A DNA stretch of 64,000 nucleotides from contig CM023532.1 in NCBI GenBank assembly GCA_013350335.1, positions 97,149,853 to 97,213,852 on the forward strand, in the 5' to 3' direction. Position numbers and translations under genes: made by a program. Positions 58,201 through 64,000 of this stretch are shown here, in pieces. The notes under the pieces were generated by a model. That model was given only the letters and a program-made list of their open reading frames with translations. It was not told where the DNA came from and searched no databases. Positions within the stretch are counted from its first letter, which is position 1; each line of letters opens with the position of its first letter. The DNA comes from Chimonanthus salicifolius (taxonomy: Eukaryota > Streptophyta > Magnoliopsida > Laurales > Calycanthaceae).

Positions 58201-60857
58201 AACCTAATATATTAATATTTTTTGAAAAATTTTATGAAACATAATTATTAAATAATACTCAAGAAGTAAATCCTAATAATATAACTTATAATAATATTAA
58301 CCATTTTTTATAAATTATTTTTCATAATTATAATTTAATATGAACACTTGCATTCTAACATTAAAAAAATAATAAATAATTTTTTTATTATTATTTTAAA
58401 TCCCAAAAAATGAATAAAAAATATCAACATATCTCTTCATAAACATTTATAATTTTTATTTTTATATTATATGAATTTAATAAAAATATTAATTCTCATA
58501 AAATTGTTAATATGTCATGTTACCCCTACTCAAGGGCAACTCCCGTAAAATTTACCCCTCATCCAAATGCATCACATTGAAAATATTAACAATTTTTAAA
58601 ATAAACTTCCAACAAAATAAATTGCTAACTACCCAAAAAAAGATTAACATGAAGCTCAAACTCTTTCGGAGTTTTGACACCCTATCAAAATTTGGATAGA
58701 ATCACCCTTAAAAATAGGACATTTTGACAATTATGTTTCATAAAATTTTATTTTTTTTTTATATTATATAAATTTAATAAAAAATTATTAATTCTTATAA
58801 AATTGTTAATATGTCAGATTACATCTGCTTACAGTTACCCCTACTCAAAGGTAACCCCTGTAAAATTTACCCCTCATCCAAATGCATCATGTTGAAAATG
58901 TCGACAATTTTTAAAATAAACTTCCAACAAAATAAATTGTTAATTACACCGAAAGAGATTACCATGAACTTCAAACTCTTTCAGAGTTTCGAAACCCTAA
59001 CGAAATTTCGACATAATCACCCTTAAAAATAGGACATTTTGACAATTATGTTTCATAAAATTTAATTTTTAATTTCTATATTATATAAATTTAATAAAAA
59101 TTATTAATTCTTATAAAATTGTTAATATGTTAGATTACCACTACTTACAGTTACCCCTACTCAATGGTAACCCCCGTAAAAGTTACCCCTCATCCAAATG
59201 CATCATGTTGAAAATGTTGACACATTTTTAAAATAAACTTCCAACAGAATAAATTGCTAATTACTCTGAAAGAGATTATTATGAATCTCAAACTCTTTCG
59301 GAGTTTCGAGACCTTATCGAAATTTTGTCAAAATCGCCTCTTAAAAATAGAACATTTTGACAATTATGTTTCATGAAATTTTATTTTTATTATTTATATT
59401 AGATAGATTTAATAAAACATATTAATTCTCATAAAATTGTTAATATGTCAGTTTACCCCTACTTATAGTTGTCCCTACTCAAGGATAACCCCCGTAAAAT
59501 TTACCCCTCATCCAAATGCATCATATTGAAAATGTTAACACATTTTTAAAATAAATTTCAAACAGAATTAAATTACTAATTACTTGAAATATATTTTTTA
59601 ATTATATAATATTTTTTTTAAATACTTTAATTTTATAATATATAATTGATAAAGAGAGGAAGGCAAGGGTATTGAGGGGTAAGGTATTGTGAATATCCCA
59701 GCCTCCAAAGGGATATTCAAAAATGGGATGAGGGGTAAATTTTCAAATTTTTACCCTCATCCCCTTGTTACCAAATGAGGGTAACAAGGGGTAACGGGGT
59801 TTACCCCCCTCTTACCCCTATCCAAACGTAGCCTTATCAGCTATTACTACGTGTTAGTTTGCCGTTGAATTTTCTATAGAACTACTTACCTACCAATACC
59901 TGATTAACCCTGCTCTCAACTGAAACAAATCCCATTCAACTACAGACCTAATAATAAGAGATACAAAGGAGGAAACCCAGAATAACTAAACAAGATCATC
60001 CATCAAAACCCTCGAAAAGAAGAAACAATAAACCCTAAAGAAGTGAACCAAAAACTTAAAGCAACCAAAAATTCCAAAAAACATCAAATCAAATAAATCT
60101 AATCCCTAAAGTCTCAAAACTCGACTAATGATCAAATGAAATCCAATTCCAAACTGCAATATGATGAAATAAAGCCTAAAAAAACTTAAATGAGAAATGC
60201 TAAATGTCAAAAACAAATAAACGTAAGAAACCGACAAAAGATCTAATCAAAGGCAACTGGCCTAAACCCTAAGTCATTGAAAGAAAGCTCAAAAACACAA
60301 AATCAACTAATAAACCAAAAAAGCCTATTCCAAAATCGTTAACAAGCTCTTAAAATTCAAATGAAAACCTATAGGACCCTACAAATCCATTTCCAAAACT
60401 CCAACGAATCCATTCACAACAAAAAAAAAAAAAACCTAAATGAGAGAACTGACCCGATGGAGCGGATCCGAATCCCTTGTCATTAGAATCTTCGGGTCCA
60501 GAGCCTCCGTTCTCAAGACGGGGGCGCTTGGCCTCGGCAGTGCTCAAGATGCGGGCCGCTATCTCCTGAGCCCGCTGCTTTGCCGCTTGGATTTCGTCCA
60601 CCAGTGGCGCGGCGCTGTTGAAGGAAGCTGGGGGAGCGGCGCCAGAATCAGGAGACAGAGACGCAATCGGAGCGGAGAACCCGGTGGGGCGCCGGGTGGA
60701 TGGTGGAGGTGTAGCGCCAGAATCAGGCGAAGAAGACGTGATCGGAGCGGGAGAACCCGGTGGGGCGCCGGGTGGATGGTGGAGGTGTAGGCGTCTGCTC
60801 CTCGTATTTCCGCTTTCCATCGGTGGAACGAGCTGTAACCTGAGCATCTTCCGCCAT
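40202..60857 (-). CDS. KH-domain RNA-binding protein, plant FUBP-like (7 coding exons)
   Basis: Nuclear-type single-strand nucleic-acid-binding protein with two KH domains and a long Gln/Pro/Tyr/Gly-rich tail, as in plant homologues of far-upstream-element-binding protein. Exons (minus): about 60857-60436, 57208-57083, 56987-56806, 56594-56499, 53683-53612, 47070-46954 and 41490-40210. Junction phases fit throughout. KH1 is in exon 3 (GKGGETIKYLQLQSGAKI) and KH2 in exons 5-6 (VGLIIGKGGETIKNMQ..IPLHLPPGD). Together about 765 residues, at the upper end for the family. Exons 4-7 are intact. Exons 1-3 contain at least six single-base indels and a stop. Introns 1 and 4-6 are swollen by transposons. 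Either a recent pseudogene or a functional gene with local sequence errors. Confidence 0.85.
40210..41490 (-). CDS. KH protein exon 7: Q/P/Y/G-rich tail
   Basis: 426 codons and a TGA at 40210-40212. The acceptor is tttctatgcag before AATCGTCTTAGA, in phase 0 with exon 6 (..VISE|NRLRNP). It opens with GGYPQQGYRPPRP and YMQPGAYPGPPPQYNMSQPP, then many QPGYG/QPGYS-type repeats (about fifteen) between residues 130 and 390 of the exon, and ends GVAKASPQS. Such low-complexity tails drive self-association and partner binding in this family. The frame is clean over 1.28 kb despite being repetitive. Confidence 0.9.
   Translation of the reverse strand, partial: NRLRNPPMSGGYPQQGYRPPRPSTNWGPPGQAPLQQPGYGYMQPGAYPGPPPQYNMSQPPYTGYPPQPASGGYSSGWDQTSATPNQQTAPGSGYDYYGQQSQQQQQPAPGGSSTPADNSSYNYVQPQPPSYNPPGSYGESNYSQPPVGQQQNYSQDGYGASYHAPAPQPGYTQPQQNLQPGYDQHQGYSSAPAYGSMNSTQDGTTPYGTQAGSTQVPPAQQVPPPAQPSAATQGYTGQQPANSTSYSSQASTQTGYVVPPTSQPGYGSQPPAQPGYGQAVPLTQPGYGQPQGQKPPTQAVYGQAQQSPTTQGGYVQPAPVQPGYSHSQPTPTQPVYVQQDSSHHRAPHATGYSAGHPQPGYGQPQSYGAPPPVVQPGYGQQQSQQPYGGDSYGGGYSQPPVYSTDSALPPSAQPVPSGVAKASPQS
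41491..46953 (-). other. KH gene intron 6 (5.5 kb)
   Basis: Donor GAG|GTATGC at 46953, acceptor ATGCAG at 41491. AT-rich. It holds one SINE (42558-42709) and A/T homopolymers (42257-42274, 45668-45680). No exon-like block or transposase was seen in the rest; the longer frames, such as 44479-44925 (minus), have no motif. Confidence 0.7.
42558..42709 (+). mobile_element. SINE with 16-bp target duplication
   Basis: A 152-bp insert ending in an A-rich tail (tcttcaaaaaaaagaaa). AATAGAAGACAAAAGA flanks it perfectly at 42542-42557 and 42710-42725. A B-box-like GGTTCAAGTC lies about 16 nt from the start and the A box is missing, so the tRNA-like head is truncated. The long target duplication and A tail mark LINE-driven insertion. 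Confidence 0.85.
46954..47070 (-). CDS. KH protein exon 6: second half of KH2
   Basis: 39 codons, intact, phase 0 at both ends. Acceptor TTTTGTCCAG, donor GAG|GTATGC. It encodes LIPLHLPPGD, STERTVHIDG and EQIESAKQLVNEVISE, the beta strand and last helix of the KH fold. Confidence 0.9.
47643..49909 (+). pseudogene. hAT transposase (BED, DUF659, hATC), nearly intact
   Basis: Cut-and-paste transposase frame of about 730 residues. ATG at 47643 follows a likely 5'-UTR acceptor (gtttgtcgttcag). A BED zinc finger (KWKCNFCNKDF, then SRVKGHLL) spans residues about 59-85. The DUF659/RNase-H-like core includes VSDGWSDAQKRPLINF, VVQIVTDNAP and FWTPCVVHTLNLALKN. After an 81-nt intron (49216-49296, GT-AG) comes the hATC dimerisation domain (SCCERNWSTYSFIHSIKRNK, KRAEDLVFIHTNL). 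Defects: a TAA at 48117 and a missing T near 48131, which shifts the frame between the first two parts. The rest reads open to the TAA at 49907. Confidence 0.9.
49216..49296 (+). other. Intron in the hAT transposase
   Basis: Donor CCAAT|GTAATT, acceptor TTTTCTAACCTATAG|G. Splicing joins ..SLNPM to YYSSERL in frame. The TAA at 49217-49219 is therefore intronic. Confidence 0.8.
50038..50062. repeat. (AT)n microsatellite
   Basis: About 22 bp of AT dinucleotides. It is followed by a GC-richer tract (gtcgtgtccc, cggatacgtgtcgtatccgat) typical of the 3' flank of plant hAT elements. Confidence 0.8.
50280..51370 (+). pseudogene. Second decayed hAT transposase piece
   Basis: The 50296-50505 frame reads QRPATTRFATQFICLQSIL and FWNGGKKVIQI, matching the middle of DUF659-type hAT transposases. 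Around 51020-51180 the hATC domain is readable with shifts (SCSASTCERTW, KKRNKLDPEKLQDLIYVKMN). Stops lie between. An acidic tail (SSDDGEDNAALSSEEYEG) follows near 51280. It differs from the copy just upstream, so it is another family. Confidence 0.75.
52144..52433 (+). pseudogene. Possible captured first exon, transit-peptide-like
   Basis: ATG at 52144 opens MALSASTSVLNQLNAK, rich in Ala/Ser/Thr like a plastid transit peptide. After a one-base shift near 52192 the reading continues as PSFPRSLVRQNV, VKYYSKYSRCLVPHSG, FPINNEKLSFHQST and so on, up to KQHPNQ and a good donor (CAA|GTAAGAT) at 52434. A pyrimidine-rich leader (51840-52140) precedes it. I do not recognise the protein and see no further exons. 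It may be a gene piece carried in by a transposon. Confidence 0.4.
52590..52650 (-). mobile_element. SINE/tRNA-like head fragment
   Basis: On the minus strand GTTGTGACCACAAGGTTGTGGGTTCAAATCC holds a clear pol III B box (GGTTCAAATCC), followed by TATAGGCATTGAGTAGGC. The A box and tail are not resolved. Confidence 0.45.
52734..52901 (+). repeat. 84-bp tandem duplication
   Basis: Units start at 52734 and 52818 with gtggaggcataactttag. They differ by one A in a run and one substitution (gtagctt/gtggctt). A (CA)n and a GA stretch follow. Confidence 0.9.
53612..53683 (-). CDS. KH protein exon 5: first half of KH2
   Basis: 24 codons, intact. Acceptor TTTTCCAG, donor CAG|GTTAGT. It encodes VGLIIGKGGETIKNM and AQSGARIQ, the GxxG nucleic-acid-binding loop of KH2. 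Confidence 0.92.
53751..56413 (+). mobile_element. Solo LTR, family A (2.7 kb), in KH intron 4
   Basis: It starts TTTAACACCCCGGATTTTCAAG (first bases mutated from TGTAAC) and ends GGGCGGGACATTACA. A perfect 5-bp duplication, TTGCA, flanks it (53746-53750 and 56414-56418). It is antisense to the KH gene. It carries the family A hairpins and the GATCGTGAACGG, CTCCGTCGGG and GGCGCGTTGTTCTAACGCC blocks. Confidence 0.92.
54339..55275. repeat. Third GGTTCGGCCAT hairpin array
   Basis: Hairpins near 54345 (short, loop ta), 54414, 54922, 54985, 55129 and 55250, with partial copies near 54537, 54622 and 54785. A duplicated stretch (attatggatgaaagaaccaatgatgaac) surrounds 54380 and 54510. Confidence 0.85.
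56499..56594 (-). CDS. KH protein exon 4: linker between KH domains
   Basis: 32 codons, intact: AEAGGSGIVAARRF, TGQGGVEQFSMKVPNNK. Acceptor AAAATGCAG. VAARRFN appears to have one Ala and one Asn more than relatives I recall, each an in-frame 3-nt gain, but this needs an alignment. Confidence 0.85.
56806..56987 (-). pseudogene. KH protein exon 3: KH1, frame broken
   Basis: Splice sites are good (GTGCAG|GTTGGTG and GCAGAG|GTAGTT). The exon is 182 nt, 4 short of the 186 expected for a 62-codon KH1 exon. Readable in pieces: VGVI, GKGGETIKYLQLQSGAKI, then SPTRMVELIGSQEQINKAEQ and DVLAE. One-base losses fall after GTTATTAT (near 56974), two around AAGATCAG (near 56915) and one at TTAATTAAG (near 56823). 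An unshifted reading meets stops within the exon. Confidence 0.8.
57083..57208 (-). pseudogene. KH protein exon 2: conserved lead-in to KH1
   Basis: It reads EFYTKAASQQFVHSQVG, then SPSSIPVAFGFQGPSTKIDI and PN, followed by TGA at the place of the usual Gly/Lys-Arg. One extra A (TGAAAGG against a 6-nt expectation) puts the end out of phase. Acceptor GGGTAACAG (57209) fits the phase-1 end of exon 1; donor GG|GTAGCT at 57082. The IPV..GFQGPS..KIDIPN motif is a family signature. Confidence 0.7.
58028..59833. mobile_element. MITE with internal copies of its terminus
   Basis: The ends GGCTGCGTTTGGATGAGGGGTAA and the inverted GGCTACGTTTGGATAGGGGTAA are terminal repeats of about 22 bp, followed by subterminal ttacccc/ggggtaac words on both sides. 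No target duplication is evident (cagc before, ttat after). No transposase. The GGCT.CGTTTGGA start resembles Harbinger-type MITEs. It lies in intron 1 of the KH gene. Confidence 0.75.
58500..59600 (+). repeat. Four 316-bp tandem units inside the MITE
   Basis: The marker ttacccctcatccaaatgcatca recurs near 58552, 58867, 59183 and 59500 (steps of about 315-317). Each unit also has aaattgttaatatgtca, ttacccctactcaa.gg, aaactctttcggagttt and aggacattttgacaattatg. The marker itself is a near copy of the element's end (ttacccctcatccaaacgcagcc). Confidence 0.85.
60436..60857 (-). pseudogene. KH protein exon 1: N-terminus, frame broken by one base
   Basis: ATG at 60857 (catcATGGCGG) opens MAEDAQVTARSTDGKRKYEE, then TPPPSTRRPTGFS. 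A 75-bp (25-codon) tandem duplication spans about 60640-60790, and the first copy has one extra G (gagcGGGagaac against gagcGGagaac), which leads to a stop. In the other frame the protein runs through PSTRRPTGFSAPIASLSPDS, DEIQAAKQRAQEIAARILST and AEAKRPRLENGGSGPE. The donor is GG|GTCAGT (60453) or AG|GTTTTT (60435); both leave phase 1. KRKYEE and RPTGFSAP are family hallmarks. Confidence 0.8.
60640..60790 (-). repeat. 75-bp coding tandem duplication in exon 1
   Basis: The two copies encode TPPPSTRRPTGFSAPI.S.SPDSGA. The period is 75 bp apart from one extra base in the 5' copy. Confidence 0.9.
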
Positions 60858-60950
60858 GATGGGTTAGAGAGAGAGAGGAGAAACCCTAGATTGAATTTAG
60901 GGAAACGACGGTAAAGGCGTGAAAGGACTTTTATAGGCTGATCATGTGGA
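60858..60950 (-). promoter_or_regulatory. KH gene core promoter and leader
   Basis: On the minus strand a TATA box, CCTATAAAAGTCC (60928-60935), lies about 70 nt before the ATG. A pyrimidine patch (CTCCTCTCTCTCTCTAACCC) sits just before the start. TAGGGTTT (telo-box on the other strand, 60881-60888) is between them. This layout is common in constitutively expressed plant genes. Confidence 0.6.
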
Positions 60951-61448
60951 CGACGCTGCGTGAGATAAAGGAAATTATACAATTAATTTGATGACTATTA
61001 AATTTTTCTCTTCGGTGTAATAAAAAATCTCCATGCCAATTCAATATTGTAATTTTCTGATTATTGGGAAGGTCAAATATAACATGATACACATTTTAAA
61101 ATGAGAATGACTATGATTATAGTTATTATTATAATAATAATGTTAGTGCTCCAGTGTCAATTACTTGATTTAGAAGAACATTGTCTTGGAAAATTGATAC
61201 AAGATTCAAGTGGTGTGAAGATTGAATCAAGAGTAAAGCATTGGAAAATCAAGTGCATGATTCAAGTATCACCAAGTGTATGACAATCATCAAAGGTAAA
61301 TTGCCATAAATAACTTTAGGGTGAACTCAACACACTTAAAAAGACCTAGACTAAACTTAGAAAACATATTGGTAAATCTTAAATTAAGTTTAGGGGACCA
61401 TTGACATCCAAAAGAACATTGAACTCAAAACTGTAAAATTTGGTATAC
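60951..61448. other. Upstream intergenic DNA, no gene
   Basis: AT-rich. The frame 61101-61283 has no motif. Confidence 0.4.
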
Positions 61449-61920
61449 TGTCATAACAAAACATCGTGTCTGGCGACCCATTGCACAATGGATTAAGGCA
61501 ATGTGTTTGAACCACTATAAAAAATAGAGGGATAAAGAAGTAGACCAGCGTATGTCGAACTTTTCAAAATCTTAGGCGAGTGGGTGAAATTCCTATTCAA
61601 TTGTGTATGTGGAATTCACTATATTCATGAGGGTGTAATTCCCCATATTATTTGGGATAACCGAGGGTTGAGTGAGTCCAATAGTATATGTAGGAGGGAT
61701 ATACTCTGAATTACTATACATCGGGTGTTGTGAATGTTTGGTCTTTTATTTGTGTGATTGATCTATTATTGGCACATGTCTTATCACAAACACATATCTC
61801 TTGATTAATCTTGTTTATTTCGCCGCAATATTTTAATTAATTAAGAAATTTGTGAAGGCCACAAAAATTGGGATTGTTCTATTCACACCCCCTTTAAGAC
61901 AATTGTGATCTATCACACGG
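61449..61920 (+). mobile_element. Ty1/copia-type LTR 3' remnant
   Basis: Blocks typical of the end of plant copia LTRs occur in order: gaggatatactctgaattac-like words, ttggcacatgtcttatcac, tttgtgaaggccacaaaaattggga and ttctattcacaccccctttaagacaatt. The usual TATCAGAGC primer-binding flank was not found, and the 5' end is undefined. Confidence 0.45.
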
Positions 61921-62509
61921 AGAACTTTCAAATAATAACAAAAACTAAATGTATTAATTAATTCAATTAAATATGCCTAGTTTCAAAAACTCTCTTTTCT
62001 TACACTTATTTACATATGCTTCACTTGGCAGTAGGTATTTGATTCATTGCCTTAAAATTAGCACCACGGCTTCCATCAATCTAGCAGTCTTTTATTTTTA
62101 TTTTATAAATTTTAAAGATTCTCACGTCAAATATAGTTGCATGAAATTATTCCAAGTAAGTCAAACCTTTTATCTCCTTTTTTTTTTGTTTTTTTTTCTA
62201 GACTTGGTTTTTTACGAGAACTTTTTTCGGTAATTTTTTGCTCTTCTTATACTTTTATTTTATTTTTGTTTTGATGATCTTCATTCTTCTCAGCTTTTTT
62301 TTTTTTATCTTAACTCTGCCTTTTAAATTTGAGTTCCCTTTTCTTTTATTTTTTGTGAATTTTTTTATTTCAATTTTATACCTTTTTCTTTTTATTTAAA
62401 ATTTCATATGTTAAGTTTGATCTCAAGAAGATTTTCTGTTTTCAAAATTCATGTATTTTTAAAAATCATATTCAGGGTTATTCTCTAGAAAGTTGATTTA
62501 ATTTTTATT
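61921..62509. other. T-rich non-coding DNA, no gene
   Basis: Pyrimidine/T runs dominate 62160-62400. The frame 61973-62233 is a low-complexity Phe/Leu string. Confidence 0.4.
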
Positions 62510-62609
62510 NNNNNNNNNNNNNNNNNNNNNNNNNNNNNNNNNNNNNNNNNNNNNNNNNNNNNNNNNNNNNNNNNNNNNNNNNNNNNNNNNNNNNNNNNNN
62601 NNNNNNNNN
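62510..62609. other. Assembly gap, 100 N
   Basis: Exactly 100 N, the customary placeholder for a gap of unknown size. Different repeats lie on its two sides, so order across it is unproven. Confidence 0.98.
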
Positions 62610-63242
62610 TCTTGGATCCATTAATGACTCACCAATCATGAGATACAACCATTAAAAATCAGCCACTATCTTAACTTAATTCCCATTAATTAAAGCATAT
62701 TCATAGACCTTAATCTTAGCCTATCCATTGGTTCACAAAATGGGTCCATTGATGTCTCATTAACCATGACATAACAACACTAGAAATCAGCCATTTAATT
62801 AACCTAATCTCCATTCATTTAAACACATACATAACCCCATACTTAGCCCATTAAGTGGCTCATAAAAATGGGTCATGGGTTCGGCCATACACCATGGCCA
62901 ATTCATCACTAACTTAGGTGATTTAATTTAATCCATTTTCAACTACTTGGATCACCATTGGGCCCATGGCCCAATTACATTCACCTCCTACCCATTTACC
63001 TTAGAGCTTAAATCATTTTGACCCATTGGGTCCCGAATGTGCATTGGGCCCAATTTAACCATCCTTGGCCCAATTGACCATTTAAATGATTTTAAATCGA
63101 ATCCATGGTCCATTGGGTCATACTTGGGCCTTTGTCCATATTTTGATCCATTCACTATTTATTCCATCAAATTTCCAAATTTCCACCATTAAAATAAACA
63201 ATATCCACCTATATATTGATTTACAAATTCCGAGCCATTACA
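62610..63242 (-). mobile_element. Family B LTR, 5' part
   Basis: On the minus strand it starts TGTAATGGCTCGGAATTTG at 63242, followed by gatattgtttattttaatgg as in the family B LTR at 11484. One hairpin half (gggttcggccatacaccatggcc) is near 62878. The left part is lost in the gap. Confidence 0.75.
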
Positions 63243-63783
63243 GCATGTTTTATATACCAACCATGTGGTAGCCTTAATCGGAAATCCTACTGGGCGCGTT
63301 GATCTAACGCCCTAATTCTATCCTTAGAGGATAATGCAGGAAAAGGAAAAGGGAAAGAGTAGGCCGAGGACCAGGAGGGGAGCCAAGCTTAAGAGCTTGA
63401 TGTTGGAATGATTTTTATATTACTGTCTTATGAGTTACATTTTTATTGACATGCAATAAGTTGATACCTTGCTATGGTTTGTTTATGATATTGACAATGG
63501 ATGGTTGGATTAAGTTGTTTTAAATAATTGAGACTGGTACTTGCTATCTATTCAGATTAATTCCGCATTTAGTTTAGTTTATTCTGCATAACTTGTTTAG
63601 TTCCATGTGTGGATTGTTATCATGGGTTTAGTCCATGCACACATGGGTGGCCAGTAAAGGGTCGGACTTTGGAAGTCTGAACTTAGCTCGAGTCGTGACG
63701 CCGCCCGCTCTCTTCCGGTGTTGTTATATTATTATTATAAAAAAAAATTAGACTCTGATTCTCGGAAAGGGCGGGGCGTTACA
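63243..63783 (+). mobile_element. Gypsy LTR 3' part
   Basis: It opens inside an LTR (gcatgttttatataccaaccatgtggtag, as at 15111), keeps ctactgggcgcgttgatctaacgcccta, and ends gggcggggcgttaca. The minus-strand LTR before it therefore inserted into this one. Confidence 0.8.
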
Positions 63784-64000
63784 TTGATCGAATTAGTTTC
63801 TCATCAGAACCTATGTTCACATACTTGGGGAAATTCCCTGATCATCATCTTGTATTTCTTGTTTTGGAGAGTTTTCCTACGTATCACGTAATATCTCCTG
63901 TTTGGGAAACTTTCCTATATATCACATAATGTCTCCTGTTTGGGAAAATTGCCAAATAAGCACTCTTTGTATTTCTTTGTTTTTGGGGAAACTTCCTAAA
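63784..64000. repeat. Non-coding, 38-bp repeat
   Basis: tttcctacgtatcacgtaat.tctcctgtttggga recurs at about 63873 and 63911, with a looser third echo. Possibly a copia LTR edge; no gene. Confidence 0.5.

Larger units (their letters stand above)
57209..60435 (-). other. KH gene intron 1 (3.2 kb)
   Basis: It contains the multi-terminus MITE at 58028-59833. The remainder (57209-58027 and 59834-60435) is AT-rich with no motif; 60020-60330 is an A-rich stretch of aaaccctaa-like words. Confidence 0.6.

Noticed and set aside
60440..60914. Plus-strand frames opposite exon 1
   Set aside because: Gly/Arg-rich shadows of the GC-rich exon 1 duplication.
61449..61520. Possible tRNA gene
   Set aside because: No cloverleaf could be drawn; the words fit the copia-like LTR remnant that follows.

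Overview
The window is nuclear DNA of a flowering plant with a large, transposon-rich genome. The signs are a split nuclear gene with short GT-AG and GC-AG introns, Ty3/gypsy LTRs of 2.7-4.2 kb, plant hAT (BED/DUF659) transposases, an L1-type LINE with a terminal RNase H domain, tRNA-derived SINEs and MITE-like elements. The species cannot be told from the sequence. Only one convincing host gene is present; almost everything else is mobile DNA nested in mobile DNA.

Layout. 1-1044: non-coding DNA with a 111-bp duplication. 1045-16989: one Ty3/gypsy element on the minus strand, bounded by a 5-bp target duplication (ATAAA at 1040-1044 and 16990-16994). It holds a 3' LTR (1045-4833), a chromodomain/integrase remnant split by a solo LTR (5116-8534), 1.45 kb of unrecognised internal DNA, a remnant with three zinc knuckles (11198-11483), a foreign 4.2-kb LTR (11484-15670) and a truncated 5' LTR. 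16995-27403: degenerate retroelement DNA (LTR pieces, CTCCCCC-rich tract, acidic coiled-coil ORF). 27404-29177: a 1.77-kb foldback element packed with TTCGAA-centred palindromes. 30840-34580: a degenerate tandem array invaded by a hAT-type element (32124-34048), itself invaded by a LINE. 34600-37660: a decayed hAT transposase.

40202-60857 (minus) is a KH-domain RNA-binding protein gene of the plant FUBP-like type, with seven coding exons and a probable intron just after the stop. Its introns carry a solo LTR (intron 4), a nearly intact hAT transposase plus a second decayed one and a possible captured exon (intron 5), a SINE (intron 6) and a MITE with internal copies of its own terminus (intron 1). 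Exons 4-7 are clean. Exons 1-3 carry several single-base indels, so the copy is either a recent pseudogene or locally mis-sequenced.

60940-64000: copia-like LTR remnant, a 100-N assembly gap and two nested gypsy LTR pieces.

The most unusual signals are (i) the gypsy LTR family studded with about ten copies of a roughly 35-nt hairpin (GGTTCGGCCAT...ATGGCCGAACC), (ii) the foldback element built from alternating inverted modules, and (iii) the MITE with four internal 316-bp units that each repeat its terminus. All identifications are by eye; no database search was possible.
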